A stretch of DNA of 15,290 nucleotides from NCBI GenBank assembly GCA_958346935.1, contig CATVTM010000050.1, positions 1 through 15,290 of the forward strand, read 5' to 3'. The position numbers and the translations under genes are program-made. Positions within the stretch are counted from its first letter, which is position 1, and the number at the start of each line of letters is the position of its first letter. This DNA is from an uncultured Collinsella sp. (lineage in GTDB: Bacteria > Actinomycetota > Coriobacteriia > Coriobacteriales > Coriobacteriaceae). Shown here in pieces: positions 12,401 through 15,274 of this stretch. The notes beneath the pieces are model-generated. The model worked only from the letters and a program-made list of their open reading frames with translations. It had not been told where the DNA came from and made no database searches.

Positions 12401-12413
12401 TAGGCGCCGCTAG
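444..12413 (+). CDS. Giant sortase-anchored multidomain adhesin (fibro-slime head, isopeptide-domain stalk)
   Basis: A 3989-residue surface protein, probably an adhesin or fibrillar stalk on the cell wall. The start is the ATG at 444: GGGGAGG ends six bases upstream, and a basic/hydrophobic signal peptide follows, with likely cleavage after ALA near residue 48. An Asn/Asp-rich stretch (75-100) leads into a fibro-slime domain (to about 402; motif SGDDDVWVYIDG, then FFYLERGAGASNM). Next come two SpaA/prealbumin-like segments (403-959) and a long series of 110-185-residue Ig-like domains (960-3918). Most of these resemble Spy0128 isopeptide domains: a KxLxGR-type first strand with Lys, a YTYTIxEV-type strand with Glu, and a closing FTNxY with Asn. 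Two DUF11 domains interrupt them (about 2414-2672), and several units look DUF5979-like. A Pro/Gly/Ser linker, MPDTG (3954-3958), a hydrophobic segment and RRRR form the anchor, which has Met where LPXTG has Leu. The first kilobases are near 50% GC and the last third near 70%. The ligand is unknown and no sortase is in the window. Confidence 0.95.
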   Translation: MNRVYAKAREMLKPLGTKTNTAKRALKVLTVPLAACALLFGATSALAEQTVPFSNHIVKTVNPTGTTVNLFDYWVVNGDNDNSANINNDNSNNNTGINKDHQLKFNGGAGTGINKWTGKSTTGGFGRLPFVKNTLVKGYPEIKNGTYQGVNYNDESLDYLFNNDSQANKKQNGKAVYNNVQGLFQLKDGYYVYDSYGSKEGNYAVYNSTTNSFDVYDKAGVYKESVSEENRGQFFPFDSAKKVFTESGKNLSPIGIKDGENDKLNHHFGMSMTTEFVQPANGKTNKNEDMIFEFSGDDDVWVYIDGVLVGDLGGIHEKATLDINFATGVVRVGHIDGANGSPKYFPDTTIKAMFQAAGVDTSNFRDDTFRDSSKHKLSFFYLERGAGASNMSLKFNLTTLPSSEVEKINQNGEAVNGATFALYRSDGPKTDWNEGELIAQGETKDGGQLILQKSDGQKSDGSVLSFDQEHADGHDYFVLKEISLPAGYRSSLTSSTSATPGELHLQYKQAANGSGGVVVAPQTTVTTADKNTWTGSRMWLNGGYLAAKETISLSEETKDNKGKPISSGTTFAVVLKRTDKSKKDTDENAWTPVTGNPLDGYTLCSEHGIAGAVQAAKSADTSVFAVNTKGDYEVTVRSLPGDIEKYAAMLEDKSESEYTVAVYHTTASSLAEATTENTSMVEYQAINRQFSTVIHLTNVQNRLFVQKVDDLGKPVNDATFQLYQAKDVTGNSPSTYAIKPGAEPYDTVKANGMTYPYDIEGAACFPLDSVNHKPLTKGTYYLRESVSPDGYEINNTITKVIVDDSGVYVDAGEEGDGVLSMSGPGSLIASLAQFGSPDSIDNTLTHIKGKLQSATGSDAKENLTWGQTSTAKGVTPSLADNLMHMRYDKTMQGTKTILRYVEDGGERNGKLATIFADTGINRMALYQDDDATNGTDLGTLQLNHLFTTATAVQYTDCRVARLQVTKTVTADTGLTAPTKDANGNDLTFTFKFTLPDSEEGYEARVFDANGKSMGNSFTLKNGGTHSIKAGETIRVYDLKQGDKYSVSELTTKGEASNGDVLASIVNAVTGSADESVLPAGFSLVSRKVGGKEQSGTGNAIEGKIVALAGGQIPADNTLEFTNNYSAKPVTLDAQNRLGAKKVLEGRDWADGDSFTVRLTPEDGAPMPDGAKSAAATVELTKNTQTATFGDITYTKPGTYTYTIKEVIPGSDAGADGISYSAAVYTATVVVEDNHAGALAVASVKVVQECDDAGADTKTDVAGKVATFTNHYDTHEAKITIHAQKNLVDNAGTFQLAQNTFGFTLEGLGGLTDVKATFSPDAVVTSVKAPMPQGAEGNAATVGNNADGAVTWPAISYTAKANAGHAYVYKFTENPENPGRVAGMTYDGSVYYAVVRNAEKGAGIETSIEYYKVLADGSVKQLDTDVTPSFANTYSVEPTSVTLQGQKTVSGRDWNQGESYTFNLTAATDDASATGLSKTTKQAVTDGAVAINANQTVASAPESGRVASFAFGTEAAPTVTFNRAGTFSFNITEKAAQDGQAGMSMDKHTARATVVVTDLDESGNHTGKLRVSSVTYANTGASDADKAVTDKAAFTNAYHASGTFGGVTVSKTLEGRASTAGQFTFAVTGLWYNGIQTSVDGADASLSNKAAGAGVSGAVVGASGQEKLFARTLTEQDLGHTFAYRIRENQPAAAGYAYDTGYTGDAIVLVKVLARKDDPAKLYTVTTVLKGAGVTELLGDGADASALTDEKIVELKQDSHTYVQQYDASETGATTPAVSFVNRYTASLDYGANGGLQIEKTLTYPKDATIFGSPKSIFRYIVKPADETSASKVGISTNGKVFETANVEANAPKIVSLVPAGGLTFTQDDAGKTFTYTVSEIDDKATGYTYDETVHTVRAVVADNGDGTLRVTTSVSKQVDGKDELEGQWIYPSDATSTGVATVKFKNTYTVAEAATYTPSVTKVVVGANAPDKFTFAMTAADDVTKAAIDGKLITGSSMSAENGYAEKKQTKEGLKDGEHYQLDFSKLTFNKPGTYKFAINEVPANSGLGEWKYDQHVYTVTVTVTDEGGKLVARADGTTGSEGFIFTNSYQTSTSYELQGGLEIVKTLNGHDLHAGMFGFTVTGEDDASIEKLNKLLRADEGKLTVTNDEPQADGTSHTGILGGLTFATGDADKTFAYKIVENGGGRGGYTYDSTYWKVEIAVKKRDNGSLYTVTTVKHYDANDVEEPRDANTFSSESGTAKAQVSFTNSYIATGTFDGLAAEKVMDSGDKIEAGQYTFDLYAEKTDGSLEKMDEGKTQASDNGIATVDFGKVNFKLGGALGGSHELTIDLAGAVKDGVATKQHNADHTTTYSFNLVAKERLANLPEGVRPVDTSATCRVLLEVTDNNNGKLTSKVTYRNGTENGKIVFHNTRDKVKTIGTVAKPDVDIDGQLLSVGDSYVYTINWVNTEADANVTVTDELPTGVVFEAFEGENADKGAANGQSLTWSLGEQPAGSHGSVRVRVKITEDAVKDTQGAVGTVENKATVTVGGKSYTGTTTNCVPKKSESDAQDSKGSGVKLGDELTYSIGYKNTENAPATVTITDTVPAGTEFVEFAGDHADIASKDNDGNLTWTLTDVPAGKEGTVQFKVRVTEGAFKSGGSSDDISNQASVAVGNNPAVKTNTTTDEVSDGRLTLSKTVTTAEGITAPNKAFTFKVLLYQADGATPLAGTFAYAGRPSGTNGTYVSGQIKSGDTIALKAGGSVTVTVPVGARYEVQELDSKGNLMTSEDGFTVADKTNTQKGTVGQAAQAGFTNVYSVESTKVENAFKVQKKISGRNWTTSDAFTMTLTAQGEAPMPKGAKYGVSTIVLSKDVQVGNFGTIEYTKPGTYTYVIAEQAGDETALTFSKATYRATVTVTDDGAGKLSAKTKIAQLTDDAGNAVERTVEAAVFTNTAKTGSLTVKKTVVGGDGQREFGFTVALTDGDGEPVSGTFGKGENAVTFTDGRATFTLKHGGEKTITGLPVGANYTVTEDAAEGYTTTVDGADGSKAEGTVTEAGATVAFTNTYGTTTEGRDVSTVGLFTKTLKGRDWAEGDSFQFTLTGEAGAPMPEGSSDGSKTVSVTAADGTKAGDKVAFDFGSIRYTLDDIRDAGFAEVGGKRVRAKTFTYTVREVRPDDGTAIAGVAYDGHFATMTVTVTDDGSGNLTASTPAIAQASGGDFVNTYTTGLDYSARAGVRLSKTLSGRAMEAGQFAFTVTADAETAAKLGLKTDKNAYTVAAANDGVADLIDLIGGAAKGGVKFTDADAGKTYSFTVAETKLGGEGYTNDTVPRTVTIAPAYDAATGELTVTTTVAKDGVEVARSEVSTADDATAAPAPVTVAFQNSYEATGTLGGEGSVAIDATKTLTGRAAAAGEFKFSVRDARGSEVATASNRASGDGEAAALTFSRIDYTTDALEQMVKDGTATKTADGSWSIPYTVSEDDTDRLPAGVTATASSFDITVKATDNGKGGLDVAVVYPEGSDGKLSFVNGYRADEAPVDLAGTKTLALSQAGLGLTQADIAGKYTFKIEPLDGAPAPVDASGKTVTETTNDAAGNVVLGRVTFEQPSDLDDVKIDGDGMRTKTFAYRVSESGSVDGVVNDATAARTFTVKVVEDTNEGTLKAEVLPAEGTPEGKGAFEFTNTYGVDPTPSSVTDRIKVNKKLKGRDLAEGEFEFQLVEINADGSESVAATGKNAADGTVALGSITYTAPGSHSYELREVIGTAGGVTYDRATYRVRTTVTDAGNGKLTVKHELTDAEGNPTGDDSVTFTNGYEAAPVTLKLGAAKVLKGAELKAGQFGFELKSRDGKVMSTAKNAADGSVTFDALTFKQAGTYTFTVSEVDDGQAHVTYDKAVHKIVVTVSDEGADGTKTGYLSAKVSYEGDANLPPVFTNSYAEEPGTPGTPENPGTPGGGSNGGSDNGFGSGSSGDGSKGGMPDTGDRSLPVEALAAMAGIGALTAAGGAVLYRRRR
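1796..1825 (+). repeat. In-frame tandem duplication of 15 bp inside the adhesin
   Basis: The 15-mer TCAAAAGTCGGATGG occurs twice back to back (1796-1810, 1811-1825) with no mismatch, giving QKSDGQKSDG in the first SpaA-like segment. Perfect identity suggests a recent slippage event. It keeps the frame. Confidence 0.85.
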
Positions 12414-12424
12414 CGATATGGACG

Positions 12425-12460
12425 AGTGGGGCGAATCCATCCGATGGGTTCGCCCCACTT
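12425..12460 (+). terminator. Hairpin after the adhesin stop codon, probable transcription end
   Basis: A 16-bp stem (12425-12440 with 12444-12459, one G-T wobble) closes on a CCG loop 11 bases after the TAG. Only TT follows, so it lacks the U-run of a strong intrinsic terminator. It may act with Rho or as an mRNA-stabilising end. Its last two bases are the first two bases of the -35 element of the ffs promoter. Confidence 0.55.
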
Positions 12461-12487
12461 GCCCTGCTGGACGGGAGCAGGTAAGAT
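12459..12487 (+). promoter_or_regulatory. Sigma70-type promoter of ffs
   Basis: TTGCCC (12459-12464) and TAAGAT (12482-12487) are separated by exactly 17 bp. Transcription should begin near 12494-12496, about ten bases before the SRP RNA stem. The -35 element touches the adhesin's 3' hairpin, so the two units are packed with no spare sequence. Confidence 0.65.
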
Positions 12488-12503
12488 ATACCGAGCGCCT
12501 AGC

Positions 12504-12604
12504 GCGTTCGATGGGTTCGGATGACGACATGTTCCGAATCTGGTCAGGTCCGGAAGGAAGCAGCCATAAGGAGCCTCTGTCGGGCATCCGAATCCATCGA
12601 GCGC
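12504..12604 (+). ncRNA. ffs: Signal recognition particle RNA, small bacterial (4.5S) type
   Basis: This RNA pairs with Ffh to target signal-peptide-bearing proteins to the membrane. The hallmark apical domain is present: GGTCAGGTCC, the GGAA tetraloop, GGAAGCAGCC (about 12542-12564). The two ends pair in a 20-base outer stem (12504-12523 with 12585-12604, two G-T wobbles). About 100 nt and no Alu domain correspond to the short SRP RNA class. Exact transcript ends are not defined by sequence. It is followed at once by an intrinsic terminator. The adhesin upstream is itself an SRP/Sec client, but the adjacency is more likely chance. Confidence 0.96.
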
Positions 12605-12618
12605 ACGGGCGCTTTTTT
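12599..12618 (+). terminator. Rho-independent terminator of ffs
   Basis: AGCGC (12600-12604) pairs with GCGCT (12609-12613) around ACGG and runs into six T (12613-12618). The left arm shares its bases with the end of the SRP RNA outer stem, so folding of the terminator competes with that stem during transcription. Confidence 0.8.
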
Positions 12619-12631
12619 GGTGCCGCGACAT

Positions 12632-12726
12632 GGTCCGGGAGGCGGCGAGGTATTTGGTGTCTCGCTGGTCCTCGGCTTTGCCTGCGGGATCGCTCGACTA
12701 CCAAATACCTCGCCGCCTCCCGGACC
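12632..12726. repeat. Perfect 27-bp inverted repeat with a 41-bp core, MITE-like
   Basis: The left arm (12632-12658, beginning GGTCCGGGAGGCGGCGAGG) is an exact reverse complement of the right arm (12700-12726). The similarity continues outward imperfectly, to TTTTTTGG at 12613 on the left and CCAAAAAT near 12734-12741 on the right. No T-run follows either arm, so it is not a terminator. I see no target-site duplication and no ORF. A miniature mobile element or a dispersed hairpin repeat is the likeliest class. The perfect arms imply recent origin or active maintenance. Confidence 0.8.
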
Positions 12727-12773
12727 CCGTCGTCCAAAAATCACCCGTAAAGGCGCATTTATCTGAATAATTT

Positions 12774-12879
12774 AATCCCGTGCTTTGTGCTGCTTGCTGG
12801 CGTTGCCGGAAGCGCGGTGGCCACGTGGTTCATGAGACGGCGGTGCTGTCTCCTTTTTTGCAAGTAAAGAGGTCCGTTT
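12774..12879 (+). repeat. Dispersed repeat, copy 1 (lacks the terminal hairpin arm)
   Basis: This 106-bp stretch aligns with 15137-15241 in the same orientation, with about 24 mismatches and one gap (near 77% identity by hand). The first 34 bases differ at one position only. It contains a terminator-like hairpin (12834-12859). At its right end it keeps the left arm of the hairpin that ends copy 2 (AAAGAGGTCCGTTT), but the matching right arm is absent, so it appears truncated at 12879. No conserved reading frame is evident; it behaves like a non-coding element. Confidence 0.75.
12834..12859 (+). terminator. Intrinsic-terminator-like hairpin inside repeat copy 1
   Basis: GAGACGGC (12834-12841) pairs with GCTGTCTC (12845-12852, one G-T wobble) around GGT, followed by C and six T (12854-12859). 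It is absent in this form from copy 2. A short RNA transcribed across copy 1 would end here, though I see no clear promoter for it. Confidence 0.6.
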
Positions 12880-13006
12880 GCGAACGAGCTTCGACTACTG
12901 AAGATGCGATGTTCGCACTAACGACATAGCGTAATTACGGCATTGTTGGTTTACGCACAAATTGAAGAAATCTAAAAGATGCGTCGATTTCACTTCGCCC
13001 GCAGCG

Positions 13007-14272
13007 TTACGGCGCGAGAACGTCCAATGGAACAACTTGGACGCCGCGGTCGGTAACATAGGCTTGTGAACCAAATCCAATAATCGCTACTTTAGAAACC
13101 GGCGGGGTGTTTCCGGCAGCAACCATCCGCTCTTCGACGGCAACAAGATTGTCAGATGCCTCTTCGATTTGAGCGGAACTGAGCTTGACCTCAACGGGAA
13201 TCCACATCCCACCTGGAGCCGCTATGACAGCGTCGACCTCAAGATCGCGGGAATCGTGATAGTGATAAAGGCCCATTCCGTTTGCCCTCGCATAGACCCA
13301 TAGATCATGGAGCGCCAACGATTCGAAAAGCAGCCCAAGTGTCTTGAAGTCTGACAACAACGTCTCCACAGTCGCCCCGAGCGCAGCCGCTGCAAGCGAC
13401 GGGTCGGCAAGATGATGCTTGCGCGCCTCCCTCAGATGCACCGGAGATCTCATCGCGGGATTCCATGCGGGGATATCGCAGACGAAACTCAATCTGCTAA
13501 GAAGGGATATGTATGATGCCGCTGTTTGTCTCGATACGTCGCCACCCAAATCGGCCACAAGCGTCTTGAGCGTCGCAAGAGTGGATTCGTTGCGCGCCAA
13601 CGACGCGATGACGGCTTTCACTTTCTCAGGATCTCGTCGAGAGCCATCGACGCGGGGAATGTCTTCCTCAGCGACTATCTCGATATATCGTTTTGCCGTC
13701 GCGGACGCAATTCGCGCGTCACGCCCAATCGACGCCGGCCATCCACCGCAAACGATGCGCTCGGCGATCTCGGCAGAACCCATCGATCCGAAGGCGCCCC
13801 TGAACTTTTCGCCAGAAATGATGCCCGACAGCTTAACCGCACCGCTAGATTTCCCAAGTTCGAAAAGCGTCATGGTGTCCATGCGCAATTTAGCGAACCT
13901 TCCAGCGCCACTGTGCATCGGCCGATCATTGTCTCGCGGTGTCGCCGACCCCGTAAATATGAACTGGCCAGGCTCGCCGCCGCGGTTGTCGCACTCAAAC
14001 CGTGCCGCGTCCCAAAGTTTCGGAACCTCCTGCCATTCGTCGATCAGCCGCGGCACCTCGCCGGAAACGGCAAGCGCCGGGTCCGTCTCGGCACGGAAGC
14101 GATTCTCGAAGTTGCGCGACGGGTCCATGAGGAGGAGCCTGGACGCCGCACGGGTCCCGGCCGTGGTTGTCTTCCCGCACCATTTAGGTCCTTCGATGAG
14201 AACGGCACCGAATATCCCAAGCATCTGGTCGAGCTCATTTTCGATAATTCTAGCGTAGTACTTTTTTGGCAT
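13007..14272 (-). CDS. AAA_14/DUF4143 family ATPase of unknown role
   Basis: A 421-residue cytoplasmic protein of a widespread prokaryotic family whose function is not established. Counting from the upstream ATG, Walker A is GPKWCGKT (32-39), Walker B is LIDEWQE (D81, E82) and a sensor-like FTGSATP lies at 109-115. The C-terminal DUF4143 part ends in a PD-(D/E)xK-like pattern (D351, then VEVK with E365 and K367), which resembles a nuclease fold but does not prove activity. Two in-frame ATGs exist, at 14284 and 14272. I prefer 14272 because GGTGA lies five bases before it, and the inferred transcript start near 14302 leaves room for a leader. It is complete and free of frameshifts, unlike the fragments behind it, and has no partner gene nearby. 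An AAAAAA run spans codons 3-4. Confidence 0.93.
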   Translation of the reverse strand: MPKKYYARIIENELDQMLGIFGAVLIEGPKWCGKTTTAGTRAASRLLLMDPSRNFENRFRAETDPALAVSGEVPRLIDEWQEVPKLWDAARFECDNRGGEPGQFIFTGSATPRDNDRPMHSGAGRFAKLRMDTMTLFELGKSSGAVKLSGIISGEKFRGAFGSMGSAEIAERIVCGGWPASIGRDARIASATAKRYIEIVAEEDIPRVDGSRRDPEKVKAVIASLARNESTLATLKTLVADLGGDVSRQTAASYISLLSRLSFVCDIPAWNPAMRSPVHLREARKHHLADPSLAAAALGATVETLLSDFKTLGLLFESLALHDLWVYARANGMGLYHYHDSRDLEVDAVIAAPGGMWIPVEVKLSSAQIEEASDNLVAVEERMVAAGNTPPVSKVAIIGFGSQAYVTDRGVQVVPLDVLAP

Positions 14273-14299
14273 AGTTTTCACCATTGCTTACCAGCGCGT

Positions 14300-14391
14300 T
14301 TAACTAAATTTACAGTTTTCATTTAACCAGATTTCAATTATTTGATTAACCAGATTTGCATATTTCGGTTAACGAGACAGATTAAACATGA
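14300..14391. repeat. Four tandem units of 23 bp in the ATPase promoter region
   Basis: Units begin with TTAAC at 14300, 14323, 14346 and 14369, exactly 23 bp apart. The two central units share TTAACCAGATTT. The outer two are weaker (TTAACTAAATTT and TTAACGAGACAG). The array lies entirely upstream of the ATPase start and spans its predicted promoter, so it may be an operator array for a repeatedly bound protein. There are no unique spacers, so it is not a CRISPR. Confidence 0.75.
14309..14337 (-). promoter_or_regulatory. Sigma70-type promoter of the ATPase gene, inside the 23-bp array
   Basis: On the minus strand TTGAAA (14337-14332, five of six to consensus) and TGTAAA (14314-14309, four of six) are separated by 17 bp. 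The start-to-start distance of the two elements is 23 bp, the same as the repeat period, so each element falls at the same phase of neighbouring units. Transcription would begin near 14302. Confidence 0.55.
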
Positions 14392-14416
14392 ACGAGCCAA
14401 GTCAGATGAGAATCAT

Positions 14417-14551
14417 CTACTCGACACCGCGCATGAGCTCCGAAATGGTGATGTGAAAGCCGTCGGCAATCTTGTTGAGATTTGAAAGGCTGACATTGCG
14501 CTGCCCGACCTCAATGCTCGCGTAGTAGGAGCGATCCATCTCAATCAAATT
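14417..14551 (-). pseudogene. 3' fragment of an XRE/Cro-type helix-turn-helix regulator
   Basis: The reading frame gives NLIEMDRSYYASIEVGQRNV and continues to a TAG at 14417-14419. This matches the second half of an XRE domain: recognition helix (DRSYYASIEVGQRN), then the SLSNLNKIADGF and TISELM helices. The normal first 20-25 residues, with helices 1 and 2 (the part before SGxDRSY), are missing, and sequence upstream of about 14551 is unrelated, so the gene is truncated at its 5' end. A 40-residue ORF could start at ATG 14539 but would lack half of the DNA-binding domain and has no clear ribosome-binding site. It lies just upstream of the ATPase array on the same strand, which hints at a former regulator. 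Confidence 0.75.
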
Positions 14552-14580
14552 AGCGGACGGAGTGCCCGGGCTCGTTGCGC

Positions 14581-14836
14581 CTAGGGCGCGGCGGGGTCGG
14601 CGACGTCGGAGGTGTCGATCTCGCCAAGAATGGCGAGCCGGCTGATGAACGGGATGCCCTCGGGTTCGTCCACCTCGACGCCGCCGAGCACGATGGTGTT
14701 GTCACGCATGTCGATTTGGGTCGTGAACACGGCCTGATCGCGGCCCGAGGCGATAAAGCCGATGCCCGCGAGTACGATGCCCGCGGCAATAAGCCCGCCC
14801 GCCACGGCGAGGTAAATCTTCTTCTCCGCTGGTCAT
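14581..14836 (-). pseudogene. Frameshifted small membrane protein fragment
   Basis: A strong ribosome-binding site (AAAGGAG, eight bases before ATG 14836-14834) opens a frame reading MTSGEEDLPRR. The plausible protein continues in another frame: KKIYLAVAGGLIAAGIVLAG, a transmembrane segment, then IASGRDQAVFTTQID and an acidic tail to a TAG at 14581. Removing one base in the GAAGAAGA stretch would join them as MTSGKKIYLAVAGG. The span of 256 bases is one more than a multiple of three, as expected for a one-base insertion. The shape (short N-terminus, one helix, extracytoplasmic VLGGVEVDE segment) suggests the start of a longer membrane-anchored protein, but I do not recognise the family with certainty. 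A GTG at 14805 could start a 74-residue version. Confidence 0.5.
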
Positions 14837-14901
14837 GGTACTCACTCCTTTCTACGCCGCGAGATACGCGGCAGCAGCCCGGAGAGCGTCGCCCCCGCCG
14901 C

Positions 14902-15132
14902 GAACTCCTCATCCTGGACGAGCTGGGCTACGTGCCGCTGGACATCGAGGGCGCGAGGCTGCTGTTCCAGGTGATGTCGGTGCCGGAGGGCAGACAGAGC
15001 ATGATCGTCACGGCCAACATAGAGTTCAGCAAGTGGGTGACCGTGTTCGGCGACGACAAGATGGCGGCGGCTGTCGTGGACAGGCTCGTCTACACGGGCA
15101 GGCTCGTGGAGTTCAACGGCGCAAGCTGCAGA
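14902..15132 (+). pseudogene. istB: C-terminal remnant of IstB, the IS21-family transposition helper ATPase
   Basis: The frame gives ELLILDELGYVPLDIEGARL, then EFSKWVTVFGDDKMAAAVVD and a final RLVEFNGASCR. These are the Walker B region and the conserved C-terminal half of IstB. The N-terminal half with Walker A is missing; sequence before about 14902 is unrelated. The last residues (normally SYRVKH-like) are replaced after SCR by the dispersed repeat, with the frame running on to a TGA at 15178-15180. No istA or IS ends are visible. The fragment cannot be functional and marks past IS21 activity. Confidence 0.88.
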
Positions 15133-15136
15133 ATTG

Positions 15137-15241
15137 AATCCCGTGTTTTGTGCTGCTTGCTGGCGTTGCCTGGGCATTGATGGCTACGTAGTTCAAGAGA
15201 CGTTGCTGCTGCTTGGATTTTGCAGTTAAAGAGGCCCGTTT
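15137..15241 (+). repeat. Dispersed repeat, copy 2 (with intact terminal hairpin)
   Basis: Same orientation and about 77% identical to 12774-12879; the first 34 bases are almost unchanged. It abuts the broken 3' end of the IstB remnant. Unlike copy 1 it is followed by the full right arm of a 17-bp terminator, so this copy probably represents the complete right end of the element. Confidence 0.75.
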
Positions 15242-15274
15242 CCCTGGTTTTGGTTGGGGAAACGGGCCTCTTTT
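15228..15274 (+). terminator. Strong rho-independent terminator at the end of repeat copy 2
   Basis: A perfect 17-bp stem pairs 15228-15244 (AAAGAGGCCCGTTTCCC) with 15257-15273 around a 12-nt loop, with a T-run at 15271-15274. Because the stem begins with AAA, it is also a terminator in the opposite direction. Its left arm lies within the conserved repeat. Confidence 0.85.

Noticed and set aside
12632..12726. Bidirectional terminator
   Set aside because: The stem is long and perfect but neither arm is followed by a T-run in the outward direction, and ffs already has its own terminator just upstream.
12418..12766. Short open frames on both strands across the SRP RNA and the inverted repeat
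   Set aside because: They translate the ffs gene, its terminator and the palindrome; the similarity between the two strands' products only reflects the inverted repeat.
13419..14326. Plus-strand open frames of 279 and 266 codons opposite the ATPase
   Set aside because: The minus-strand frame carries Walker A, Walker B and the DUF4143 ending; the plus-strand products show no domain and are shadows.
14300..14391. CRISPR array
   Set aside because: The units are tandem with a constant 23-bp period and no unique spacers, only two share a 12-base core, and no cas gene is present.
14842..15177. Minus-strand frame of 111 codons opposite IstB
   Set aside because: Most of it is antisense to the IstB remnant; only the last dozen or so codons could derive from a real gene, and that is noted as a junction remnant.
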